This document shows positions 12,720 through 35,100 of a stretch of 64,000 nucleotides of DNA, one piece after another (positions within the stretch are counted from its first letter, which is position 1; each line of letters opens with the position of its first letter). Position numbers and translations under genes: made by a program. The stretch spans positions 8,990,001 to 9,054,000 of the forward strand of contig OZ176055.1 of the NCBI GenBank assembly GCA_964247055.1, in the 5' to 3' direction. The notes beneath the pieces were generated by a model. The model saw only the letters and a program-made list of their open reading frames with translations. It did no database searches and had not been told where the DNA came from. This DNA is from Paragordius varius (taxonomy: Eukaryota; Nematomorpha).

Positions 12720-13396
12720 GTAGAAACGGTAGGCATTCTAGACAGGAACAGTGATCCAGAAAGTGTTTGGTCTCAGGTGGCAAAAAAAATAGGAGAGTCG
12801 GGAGTTAAGATGTGCGGAATGAAAGGTGGCAGAAATTAGGTTTATAGAGAGGGTTGGCTGAAAGACGAAAAAATAATTCTGAAATCGCGAGAGAAAAGAG
12901 CTTTTAAAATGTGGAGGTTTACCCACCAAGTAGAAGACAAGGAAAAATATAAAAGGATTAATAAGGAACTTAAAAGGCTTGTAAGATTGGTCAAAAAAAG
13001 ACGGAATCATTATATGAAGAGTTAAACAGTAAGCAAGGTCTAAACAAAGTTTTTAAAATTGCTCGACAAAGAAACAGAAGAAAGCTGGACTTGCCCCCTT
13101 ACGCGATAGCTATTAAAGATAAAAACGGCAAATTACTCGTTGAGGCAGCGAAAATATTGAAAAGGTGGAAAGAATATTTCCAGGACCTTGAATTGGACGT
13201 CAGTGAAACAAGTTTACCCGAAACACCAGATTATAAATCTGCGCATATTGAAAGTATAACAAAAGATGAAGTCCAGGCTGGTTTAGAAGAGATGTCAATA
13301 AATAAGGCTGCAGGTCCAGACGATAATATCATAAACTGTTAGAAAATATTGTCAGAGAAAGGTATTGAATTTTTGGCGGATATTTTTAATAATGTT
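12720..13396 (+). mobile_element. LINE fragment (RTE-like), linker and start of reverse transcriptase
   Basis: Translated pieces include a Lys/Arg-rich linker around 12930-13090, KLLVEAAKILKRWKEYFQ at about 13125-13185, and EVQAGLEEMSINKAAGPD at 13270-13322. The latter is the typical start of a non-LTR reverse transcriptase (KAxGPD). Frames shift and stops occur, for example directly after the GPD motif region, so the copy is dead. The element is cut at about 13396, where repeat D begins. The segment from GPD onward matches the LINE copy at 58290. Confidence 0.75.
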
Positions 13397-13860
13397 TTGC
13401 ACTTATATAACATTATTAAACCGAAATATATAAAAATATTGTTCAAAAATACTTGATATTACTTATTTAAGCTAAAACCGAAAGGTAAAAATTTCGTCAA
13501 CGTGACATGTGTCAAATTGTAAAATTAAAAAATAATATAAGATAAACCGCTTTTTCTATTTCTATCAATATTAGATGTAATTTATGTAAAAATAGCTTTA
13601 GTTTTACCCTTAAAATTAAATGAAGACGATATTTTGCAAAAATTATGTATAATAAAAATGGCGTTGAAGTAGTTTGAGATGGAACTTTTTTTCAAAACAA
13701 AATTTTATCAAGATATTTTGGCATATTTATATTATTTTTATCAGGATAGAAGCATAAATTTAAATTGGTACCGTTTCCTTCAGCATTTTTTAAAAATATT
13801 AATTTAAATTTAGTCTGGGGTATTTAGACAACCCAATTTGAATCAAAGTGTTAATATTGC
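13396..13860 (+). repeat. Repeat family D, copy inserted in the LINE
   Basis: About 460 bp, starting TTTGCACTTATATAACATTA and ending CCCAATTTGAATCAAAGTGT. The reverse complement recurs at 60217-60660 and, more decayed, at 61340-61790. Shared blocks include AATGGCGTTGAAGTAGTTT and ATTTTGGCATATTTAT. It begins where the LINE copy at 12720 stops matching its relative at 58290, consistent with insertion into the LINE. Confidence 0.7.
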
Positions 13861-14761
13861 CGTTCATCAAAAGTCATTTTGAATTAATATTTTTTTATAT
13901 ATTGTAGTAATTTTATATAAGTTTAAACTTTTGGAACTAATATACACCTATTTGATTTTAGACGTTCTGTGTTTAATACTGTCCCAATTCGTATTGAGTC
14001 TACAAATTTTTTGAAAAATAGGTGTTATTATTACGCTAATATTAAAGCAATTTTTATATTATAACATATAATATTTAAAGAACCTCATTAAGTTGTTGCC
14101 TTATTTTTATTTAGCTAATATATGTTAGAAGTAAATTTTTACTTTGAGGTTTCTACATAAAATATGTAATATCAAGTTTTGTGGATGAATTATTTCATAT
14201 TTCGGTTCATCACTGTTTAAGTGCAAATTTTTTGAAATGGTGTCAATTTATTCCAGATTTTTAAAAATATTCATTTATGCAGGCTTGAGGTCCCCAAAGA
14301 CCCCAATTAGATCGGAGTAAAATGAATTTGTGTATTCAAGTGTTAATATTATTAAGTGGTTGATTTACAAATTTAGTCTGAATTAAAACCCCTTAAATGT
14401 ATAATCAACCAAAAAATTGGTATGTGTGCGATATAATAAAATGAATTTTACATATTTTAGATACAATACAGCCAGCCTTGTAATTTAAAGTTTATACGTG
14501 CGACTACCAGGGGTAATAATAACTTATAAGTTATAATAGTTTTAGTAATTACTTTTTATCTAAGCTTATATTAAGATATGTTTGCAACCTAAAATTATTT
14601 TTTACAAAATGCTTATAGTTTTCAATTTTTAAAAATTAATGTGCATTGCTTGTAAAATTTATATCAAAATAATAAATACATTTACATAACTATATACCAC
14701 ATACGCCCCGTAATATGATATAATTGCATGCATAAATTGCACATGTATTTAAAATTTTGAA
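13861..14761. other. Intergenic and 5' flank of the ATR gene
   Basis: Contains further D-like debris (CCCAATTCGTATTGAGTCTA near 13984 and a block near 14280-14340) and then plain AT-rich sequence up to the ATR start. No TATA box or initiator could be singled out. Confidence 0.4.
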
Positions 14762-26075
<11,314 letters not shown>

Positions 26076-26139
26076 GATTGATTTCATATGTGTCACATTT
26101 TTTACATATACATGATACCTCTATTATTTATTAATAAAT

Positions 26140-26370
26140 TCATAAATATTTATGATAATGATGGATATCCCCTAGTTTTTTTAAACAAACTCCGGATATA
26201 ATTGAGACAACTTGGACCATAAAATGCTGTTGTTTGATACATATCTGTACGGGCTGATAATTGAGTGATGATTGGATTTTTCTAGCGGAATTAGTTTTCT
26301 CGCTTTCTGCTATTTTTTCGGTCTCATCATATGAATTATACGTCATTTTTTGTAGTAGGCTCTGTTCAGG
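26140..26370 (-). CDS. Unassigned ORF, possible last exon of an antisense gene
   Basis: An open frame of 76 codons preceded by an acceptor-like TATATTTAG at its upstream border, phase 0, running from PEQSLLQK through MTYNSYDETEKIAESEK and ending in HHYHKYL before TGA. It has mixed composition unlike the surrounding low-complexity DNA. No family recognised, and no upstream partner exon found; the upstream side soon runs into LINE sequence. It would be convergent with ATR, 64 bp between stops. It could be chance. Confidence 0.25.
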   Translation of the reverse strand, partial: PEQSLLQKMTYNSYDETEKIAESEKTNSARKIQSSLNYQPVQICIKQQHFMVQVVSIISGVCLKKLGDIHHYHKYL

Positions 26371-27010
26371 CTAAATATACTTTGGTATTTTATCATTTAA
26401 TTTATATTGCCGAAAAAAATGTTTGTTGATTTTAAAACTACTTATTGGAAAACGTGTAGGTCCATCTATTCCATAAAAATTATTTTTATTCAATTTAACG
26501 GTTTTAAAAAATGGTGGCGAAAAGTGTGAGATGAGGATACTTTTCAAAAAATTGTTTTATTGGCCTAAAAGGCTAAAGAAAGCATATCTTAAATTTAGAC
26601 TTAATAAAATTTAAAATCGCTCTGGAATATATTACCCCAAAATCTCATGAAAAGTAATTAAAATAAATTTGATAATAATGAATGATAATTTTTCCTCTTT
26701 TAATATTAATTAATCAAAAATAAAATATAATTGAGACATATTAGTTATTTCTATATTTAAATTTGTAATACAACATCGGATAAGCTATTCTAAAATTAAT
26801 AATTAAAAGTTATACATTCCATAATAGAGATTTAGTCCTATTTATTGGTAGCTAAAATTTGCCGATTATACCTAGCATATTCATACCCTCTAATTTATTT
26901 TTTTCCATATTTTAAAAAGGTAAGAGCCTTAATTTTTTTAAATAGCACATAAACACTTGGATACAGCACATTCGTTTTAGTCATTCAATTCAAATTGGTG
27001 TAACTAAAAG
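26371..27010. other. Intergenic, repeat debris
   Basis: AT-rich; the last 70 bp (CACTTGGATACAGCACATTC then CAATTCAAATTGG) resemble part of the sequences next to repeat D near 60720-60790. Nothing else recognised. Confidence 0.4.
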
Positions 27011-28520
27011 GATTGCAATTAAAAGAGGAAGAACGTGATCTAGATATACTAAGAGAGGAGGATAAATTAGCCTTAAAACAAATTCATAACAGCAAAGCGA
27101 CGGGATTAGACAATATCCCAATAGCGTTCATAAAAAACAATTGCTATAGAAACGTTACACAAGTTATGCCAAGAGCTGTGGTAAACATATGAGTGGCCAA
27201 AAAACTGGATATATCTGTATATCTCCCAACAAAAAAGAGTCCAGTGCGAAAACTACCGAAACATAGCTCTTATTAGCTACGCTAGTAAGGCCATGCCAAA
27301 ATAATATAAAACAGGATGCACAGCATTAGAAATGCCAGAAAATCAGGCCGGATTTATGAAGGAAAAAAGCACAAGAGACCATATATCAAACATGAGAAGA
27401 ATAATGGAAACTTTCAGAAAAAATATACATGTGTTTTTTTACACACAAGCTTTTGATTCAATAAATGATAATTTATTGTGGGAAATAAACATTAAATTTA
27501 GGGGTATCGTCCCACTTATTAAGATTGATTAGCTCTTTCTATGTAAAACAAAGAGTGATTATTGGAACATCAGCGGGGGACAGAGAAGAAAAACCTATCT
27601 AGAAAGGAGTCAGAAAAGGGTGTTGCTTATCCCCTTTTCTGTTCAATATGTGCACAGAAATGATAATGATAAAATTAGATGGTAAAAATATTGGAGTATT
27701 AATAGAAGGGAGAACAATCAATAATTTAGAGTTTGCAGACGATACCTCTTAGCAGAAAGTGTGAATGATATAAAGAAATTGATTGAAGAGATTCGGAAGG
27801 AAAGTTTGAGTTAATGTCTTATGCCTATCCTAACAAAACCAAAATATTATCTACTGGAGAAGCCTATAATTATTATAGATAAAGTGAAAATAGAAGTAGT
27901 TAATCAATTAATGTTTTTGGGTGCTTTAATTTCCGACGATGGCTCTTCAACTCCTGACATTAGAAAGAGATTAAGATTAGGTAGAGAAGCGATGACCAAA
28001 TTAATAAAGATTTGGAAAACAAAAGCGTAGGGCCTGAAACTAAGAAAAGATTACTCTACTGTTTTGTTCTCCGGGTCACCACGTATGTTGTGAGAGCGGG
28101 ACTCTCACAAAAAGAGACAAAGAAAGGCTCATGGCTTTCGAAAGGAGCTGCTGGCGTAGGATGCTAGGATACATACACCTAGAAGGATAAAATTAAGAAT
28201 GGAAATCTAACTACCGAAATAAACCCTAAAACAAACATCCTGGAGATAATTTTAAAAAGAACGTTAACATATTTTGGTCATGTCACGCGATCCAATTCTC
28301 TAAAGAAAGTCACAATATTTGGGAAGCTAGAAGGACAGATGAAACGAGGCCGACCACCGATGAGGTGGTTGGATATGGATGAGACTCAGATGACTTTGAA
28401 CAATCTCAATAAGATAGAAAGAAGTGGAAATCATTAGTCAAAACTATATCCAAAAAATTGTTTACAACTGAGGAATAACCAACCAGTGGCTCCAGGCCAT
28501 TCTAGTATTTCAAGAAATAT
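27011..28520 (+). mobile_element. LINE copy, degenerate reverse transcriptase to 3' end
   Basis: Translated blocks in order are HNSKATGLDNIPIAFIK (about 27085-27140), ENQAGFMKEKSTRDHISNMR (27334-27395), a DxxxAFD-like TQAFDSIN (27440), a KGCLLSPFLFNM block, LEFADDTS at about 27728 (the catalytic xADD box), then VNQLMFLGALISDDGSSTPDI (two parts, about 27898-27960) and RGRPPMRWLDMDE near the 3' end (28340-28385). Order and motifs are those of a non-LTR retrotransposon. Frames change several times and stops are frequent, so it is inactive. It belongs to a different subfamily from the 12720 and 58290 copies. Confidence 0.8.
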
Positions 28521-28984
28521 GGAATAAATTGAAACCATGGCAAAGATTTGTTTATATAACACTGATAAATCGATATATTAAAATACAGATTTATTTAAAA
28601 AATTTCATATTACTTTTTTTTGCGATAAATCTTAAGGTAAAACTTTAGTCAGATTGACATGTGTGCATTAGTATATAAATAATAAATAGCCAACTTTTTT
28701 TTATTACATTTTCACTTTTTTGTCCTAGTATTTTGGATCAGTATACCACAGCTTAATTTTGTAAATATACAGTGAAAGTTATAGTTAAAATCAAACATTG
28801 TTAATAAAAACACTTCCTATATATTTCGATTCTGCTCAACATTTCAACTTCGGAATTTTTATTAAAATATTGGTTTCTTCAAATTTATATTAAATATATA
28901 TTATTATTTTACCAAATTATAGACACTTATAAATCCAAACAAATTTTTAAATTAAAATTCTTAGCTTATACAAATGTTTGGAAT
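28521..28984. other. Intergenic, weak repeat similarity
   Basis: Contains AAGGTAAAACTTTAGTCAGA then TTGACATGTGTGC, similar to an internal block of repeat D (near 13480-13515). Otherwise featureless AT-rich DNA. Confidence 0.35.
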
Positions 28985-29220
28985 CATCGAGTTATATAGA
29001 AAAGTGTTTTTATAATATCGCGCTTTCATACCGTTTAGCCCTCATAATATTAAGAAGTCGTTTGAACACAATTGTGCTATAAATTAATTTTTGAGCAAAA
29101 CATCCATTTTTTCGGGAAAAACTTTTTTTGGTTAAATTTAGCATGATATAATTTATATCGCACAATATCGATATCTTTGCGTTTATTTTTAAAAAATTAG
29201 CCATTTTTAGAATGGCGAAA
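28985..29220. repeat. Repeat family F, copy 1
   Basis: Shares with 62300-62560 a series of blocks: TTTTTATAATATC, a CATACCGTTT/CATACCATTT-like block, TCGCACAAT.TCG and TTTGCGT.TATTT. Non-coding. Both copies lie downstream of LINE remains. Confidence 0.5.
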
Positions 29221-30027
29221 ATACTAGGGACCTTAAGACCCCATGATCCTCATACATTTCTATCAGAATATGTTTTTTCAATTTTTTTATACTCTTTCCC
29301 CCTTAATGATTTTGGTGGTAGTGTAATACAACAGGCAAATGTACAACACAACTAAAATTTAAAACAGGTTGATTTTTAGATTAGCTATTAGGAGATTTTC
29401 TAATATTTGACTCTAGAAGATAAAAAACCGTAAATATAATTTTTATATCTACAGAAAAGAAATAGTTAATAATTGAATTTTAACCGATACTCTTAAAATA
29501 GGATTTATTACAACTTTAAGCTTGGGATAGCAAACACCAAAATCGTTTTGAAAAATTGAGAAGGTAATGAAGTATTATGTTAGATAAAATTAATTATCAA
29601 ATAAAATTAAGAGTCATATATTTTCTGTATTTCTTAGCCGTCAGTATTTGTTTCCAAGCTGGTTATAAAGAAAATATTTTTTGTAAAATCAATGTTAATA
29701 ATTATAATAAATAGATTAACTTCTATAATGTAATGATATTGATGCTACAAACATTTTTTAATCATAAACAACATTGTGAAGCTTTCATCTATGGTTTCAT
29801 ATAAATGGTTAATGGTATTAAACTGATTTTGAAGATATAGCATCATATATTCATCACTATAAGCATTCCAATTCCTCCATACAAAATAAATGTCCTTAAA
29901 TTGGTTTGATCGAAGACGTATCTAAAAAATTACGAAAAAAATGTGTACCCTATATTTTGTTTTAAAATGTTTGGGTGGTTCATACTCTACACGCAACATA
30001 TGGATAACGGTAGTTATAAGCTATATT
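29221..30027. other. Intergenic, nothing recognised
   Basis: AT-rich DNA without an ORF, repeat or RNA gene that I can support. Confidence 0.4.
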
Positions 30028-30315
30028 TTAATTATCAGCATTAACAATATTATATACTTGATTGGGTTTAATAAGCGCAATCAAGTTCAGAAATTTGTCA
30101 AAACTAATTAATATATCAGTGGTGTAACAATGTTGTAAGGGATTATATCGTTTCCTAATTTCTTTAACTGTATAAAATAGCCCCTCAGTTTCATTTTTAT
30201 TTGAAGCTTGGGATTTATAATTTTTCGTTTGAGAAAAATTGATTGTTATAAGCGTTAGCACCAAGAGACATACAATCAAAAAAGTAATTGCATAAATTAT
30301 TTTGTCATACCTCAT
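30028..30315 (-). CDS. Hypothetical 95-residue type II membrane protein
   Basis: A single uninterrupted frame: short basic N-terminus MRYDK, then one hydrophobic segment of about 20 residues (IIYAITFLIVCLLVLTLITI), followed by a polar domain with SQTKNYKSQASNKNETEGLF and TVKEIRKRYNPLQHCYTTDI, ending in VYNIVNADN. The basic start followed by one membrane span suggests an N-in, C-out topology. No family recognised. It lies about 1.8 kb downstream of the integrin stop on the same strand and is not in phase with any integrin exon. It could be a small intronless gene, one exon of a larger one, or a transposon-derived ORF. Confidence 0.4.
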   Translation of the reverse strand: MRYDKIIYAITFLIVCLLVLTLITINFSQTKNYKSQASNKNETEGLFYTVKEIRKRYNPLQHCYTTDILISFDKFLNLIALIKPNQVYNIVNADN

Positions 30316-30724
30316 TGAAAAAAAGAATAATATGATTTTTACGTGGAATTAATCTTTATATCTTTATCTTTGTCACCAATGTGCGAAATGCTCTATTTAT
30401 ATATAGTATTTATTTAAATTCTTAACAAGAATTTAACAACTATATAAGGTTTACTTTTTTTAGGGTTTTGACATATTTTTTATTAAAAATAACCAGCGTA
30501 AACATGCTAGGCAGCCCTAGGAAGTCATTCGGACTTCTGGGGGGGCTATTTGAAAAAAAGGGACAATAAAATGATCCACATATGTGGATTATTTCGAAAC
30601 ATTATTTAATAGCTATGATCTCATAGGAATCTAACTGTGCATTAATACTAATATATTGTTACTTGGGCGAAAAATAGATTCAAAAAATTATTGTGGATAA
30701 AAAACGGCATTTTACGGGGGAAGC

Positions 30725-31060
30725 GGGTAAAAAGAGGGCCTAAATTAAAAAAGCGAGCCGACTATGTTGGGCGCAATTAAAAATAAGTAAACAAAAAAAC
30801 ATATTTGAAATTGAATGGTCCAACACGTTCTCCGGAAAATTGTCTCAAAAACACGATTTTTGTGGACTGTTTTCAAAAAAATCGTTTTTACACGGGGCGG
30901 GCCCGAACTGGGGACCTAATTCAAAAAAAAGGGCGAAGCTATTCGGGGCATTCATTAATGATTAGATTTCGATATTTGGATTTGAATGGGTCTACCGGTT
31001 TTCCGGAAACAGATCACAAAGAAAGCATTTTCCATTTTTATAAATATATAGATTACCAAT
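30725..31060 (+). repeat. Interspersed repeat family C, copy 2
   Basis: Same blocks as at 9018-9350 (GTAAAAAGAGGGCCTAAATT near its start, TCTACCGGTTTTCC and AAATATATAGATTA near its end), with insertions such as TTGAAATTGAATGGTC. A plus-strand ORF of 103 codons across it is not kept in the other copy. Confidence 0.75.
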
Positions 31061-31647
31061 TTTGGATTTTATTTATTTTAATTTATAGTTTACGCGTATA
31101 TTTTTTCGGATTCTGAAAAAGCGGGCGTTCTCTCTTCATTTGTCTCATAAAAGGTGACAAGATTTGATAATAAACATGAGTTTTATGGTGATAATGTATA
31201 AGAGCAAGGAAATAGAAGCAAATTCTATTTTCCAGACTTTTTAAGAAATTTTATAAAAAAATGACAATATTTTTATTTTATTAATTTTGCCGTAAGATAA
31301 AAAAAATCACCTAAAGCTTTTTTCCATATATAGTTTTATTTAAATTAAATGTAACATAGGTTTTTTGATATTGCCAAACCATAAATATCCTACAAATGCA
31401 ATTAAAAAAATTGATATCATTAAATAAAAAATTATTTCCACAATTAAATAATTAACGCTATTTATTGTTAATAACTACAAGGGACGACGATCAATACCGA
31501 TTGTCAATTGTTAGGGTAAAAATTTCACAATACACATAATTGGTCTTGTAAAAGCATATGTTATATGATAATATGGATATATGGCAAAAAATTGGTTGAC
31601 AATTGATTTTATGCATGATCTAGATAAAAATGCAACATATAATGCAC
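31061..31647. other. Intergenic, nothing recognised
   Basis: AT-rich. The 3' flank of the integrin gene on the other strand starts further right, at 32111. Confidence 0.4.
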
Positions 31648-31953
31648 AGTAAAAATTGAAATTATACAGACAAAAGAACGAAAAAACGAAAAAATTAAAA
31701 TTTTTTTAATTAAAAACATCTTATATTTGTAAAATCATGGCTCTTTTAAATATAACCCATTGTTTTGAGTTGTAATTAGGGAATATAAATGTAGTAAATG
31801 GTTTAGAATCGATTAAATTAAAAAATATAATTAATGGTCTATCCAAGAAAAATTTCAGTACAGTCTATGTGGAACAGTATGGATATCGTTTTTTAAATCT
31901 ATTTTGTCTTTTGATATTAACATTTTGTCTGTATAATTTAAAATTTTTACTTT
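31648..31953. mobile_element. MITE family A near the integrin 3' flank
   Basis: Left ACAGTAAAAATTGAAATTAT, right TGTCTGTATAATTTAAAATT then TTTACTTTG; arms are complementary with decay. The right terminus has lost the clean ACTGTA end. Confidence 0.6.
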
Positions 31954-32111
31954 GTATATGAATAAGTAGGTATTTACATTAAAACATCGAATATAAAAAA
32001 TGAGATTATATTAATAATTGCATATATATATATATATATATATATATCTATATATTTGGAAGCTGTTTAATTGGGCGATAAAGGGAAAATGCACATATCA
32101 AATATATCTAA

Positions 32112-32180
32112 TTATCGATTTTTTTGAAAAGTCGGGTTTCTGTAAGTGGACGTAGCTTGACGAAAGATTGGATTTTCACC
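32112..32180 (-). CDS. Integrin last exon: cytoplasmic tail with two NPxF motifs
   Basis: The acceptor AATATAG is followed directly by [16 protein letters not shown], then TFQKNR and TAA (22 residues). It starts in phase 0, matching the donors of both alternative exons after WDT or WDS. The order and spacing match the beta tail of other animals (GENPIYK...NPxY), but both NPxY tyrosines are phenylalanine. NPxY/F motifs bind the PTB-like F3 domains of talin and kindlin, and Phe is known to preserve talin binding while removing the phosphorylation site. Confidence 0.85.
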   Translation of the reverse strand, partial: GENPIFRQATSTYRNPTFQKNR

Positions 32181-35100
32181 CTATATTCATATTGTGATAT
32201 AATAAAAAAATTTATGTAATATAAAATATAAACAAGTACTATAATATGACAAATAAAATCACGTAAAATAAATCACACAGCACATGCAAAAACGATATTT
32301 AAATTCATTCAAAAACTAAAAATAAAATTTTAATATACATACATACATGCGATGAAAAAATATCTAATAATGAAACAAACGTATTACCGTAACCCAAAAT
32401 ATAAATGATTTAATAAAACATTCTATTATGAGCAATTTAAGAATTCAAAATCAATCTTCATGCAATTTTTTTGCATTTTTTTGCCGAAGCCTTTATCGGA
32501 AAATTCCATATAAATTTGATTTAAATCCAACCATTTTACTAAATTATTTTTAATGCCTAAAAGGCAAGAAAATTTTATTTTATAATCATAAATGCGTGTA
32601 TACCGTATCCCATTTAGCGGATGAAAGATGTTTTTGGAATTTGGCATATTCCCTTCGATCATGGATCATGGTTAATATTTTCCACACAAACAATAAAGCC
32701 AATCCAATAATAGTTATACCAATCACGATGGGTAATATGATTGCTAATACTTTAGGGGGTTGAGGGCATGCTATTTTTTTCATTTCATTTCATTACATAA
32801 CAATTTTACATAACACAAGTGAAACATGCATATATAAATAATTTTTTATGCTTTAATTGCATGCCTTCTAATAATTCACACCCTTGAACATTCAATGCTA
32901 AAAATAATTTTGAGTTTTTGAGTTAATGTATCTCATCATTAATATGATATATTTCTTTGTGGCATAGTTTATAATTTTTTCTGTTTTATGGAAATTTTTA
33001 AGCAAAATTTATTTTTACCAATAAGATTATAGGTAATTTTTGTGATATATAAAAACCATAATATAAGGTGAATTTAAAATGTTCAGGGGTTTTAAATTGC
33101 TCAAGGGTAATTTAGAGATGTAAATAGTATATATATAATTAAATAGCCCATACATTTGCACCGCAGATTTTACAAGGCATGCGAAAATAAACCTCGCCTC
33201 AAGGATTATATTACACCGTATAAAATCTCTCATTCGCCAGTCCATGTTCAACTTTAATTCAAGGGGACAAAAATTGACAATCATAGCTTTTTGTTCAACC
33301 ATGCAAATGGATATCGTCAATTAAAGACGTAGAAATAACAAAATCATAGCAAATATTCATGCCAGAGCGAGAATAGAATGGAATAGAAATGTATAAAAGA
33401 AAGTCAATACAACAATTGCAATTCATGCATTTTAAAATGAGACTTTACAATCGAAGTTCGAAAAAAATGTATTATTACAGAATCCCATTTAGCATTTTCT
33501 TTGTCCCGTTCAAATTTAGCAAATTCGCGTGTGTCATGGAGATAAGTCACCAACTTCCAAACGAACAAACATATAAGTCCAATCATAATGATCCCAGCCA
33601 CGATTGGCAGGATTATGGGTAAAAGTTTTGGAAAATTTGGGCAAGCTTAATTAAATTTGTAAATGAAAAAATTAGTGGGTTGAGAAATTTAAATTGAGTA
33701 TATTTTTTTGCTTTTGTTTTAATAATTCTTATGGTTAACAAAGTTAAATTGTGAGATAAACGAAATGTTGTTGAATAATATAATTTCTACCCATTATAAT
33801 AAATAAGCGTTTTAACTGAAGGTTGAGGTTTTGACCGCCAGATATATAATAAAACTAATCAAATACACTAATGAGAATGCAGTCACTCTCAATTATAACT
33901 GATATCTTAGTACAACACCTTTAATATAACTTAATTAAGATTTGCAACAACAAATTAATTTGATTGAAAAAGTTAATCGGTAAATTAAAAATAAAAGGTT
34001 TTCCAATCAAATGTTTCCATTTTTAAGCATATTTTTTTAATTTGAAAAGCAATCACAGTTAGTGTTATTATTGCAATAAATTAGTAAATGTTTATAATCA
34101 ATTACTTATCTTTAATCCCAACACCCATAAAATCATTTAATAAAGGTATTTATTTAAGATAGATATAAAATTTACCCTTAGTTTTTTGCACTTTAAGTAC
34201 AAGGGTATGATTAGCGTCGTAGAGATACGTGAAATAAAAAGTGCAACCATCATCATCCTTAAATTGACAAAGGGTATTACTACTACTCTCTTTGTTGTCC
34301 TGTTCTTGTGTCGGCGTTTGTGATGAATCTATAAAACATATGAGTTGCTTATTTTTACAAAACAATTGAACCACAAAACCACTTTGAAAAAAACTTAGTC
34401 TATAATATACCATTAACAGTTTAAAACCATTCAAATTCACCCTTGAACAATTTAAATTCACCCTCTAACAACTCAAATTCCCCATTGAACAATTCAAAAT
34501 CCCCCCAAAAAAATTATGTTTTCAGGCTCAAATAATTTATTTTAAATATGAAATATATTTTTATGGCTTAGTTTATTATTTTATTCAATTTTATTTAATT
34601 TTGAACAAAATTTCATTTTTTAAAAATGTAAAAAAGTATAGGTAATTTTTAATCTTAAAAAACACATGATTTTTTTGGGGTGAATTTGAATTTTTCAAGG
34701 GTGAATTTAAATTGTTCAAGGAAATTAAAGGGTAAATGGTATATTAATCCGAAAAAACATAATTTATTTTTAGGGTGGCTTTGAATTGTTCAAGGATGAA
34801 TTTGAAGTGTAAATGGTATATATATTCTTTGTAATGCTAAATTTAAACCTTGAATTAAATCATCAACAGTGATTATATTTAATTGGCCGCATTGCCTATC
34901 ACATTCAAGTGTAGTTATGTGAGTGCTTGACTTTTTCTTACCTACCATTTCATCATCAGCCAATATTGATGGATTTAGGGTAGTTGCTAATAATTTTGAA
35001 AGTAAATATAAATTTGATAATAGTTTTTTTTAAATTTATTAATGTAAAACTTTTCATAAAATTCCATTCATATTTTTAACAATTTTTTTTGTAAATAGAA

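Noticed and set aside
32426-32662. Candidate integrin tail exon with LNQIYMEF after an AG at 32557
   Set aside because: It would need phase 1, but the donor after WDT is phase 0, and it lacks NPxY spacing. The exon 32112-32180 fits phase and family order (GENPIF...NPTF).
33027-33320. ORF with [10 protein letters not shown] resembling the KSAV of a beta tail
   Set aside because: No usable acceptor with a pyrimidine tract and no NPxY; it overlaps the family B element. The resemblance is four residues only.
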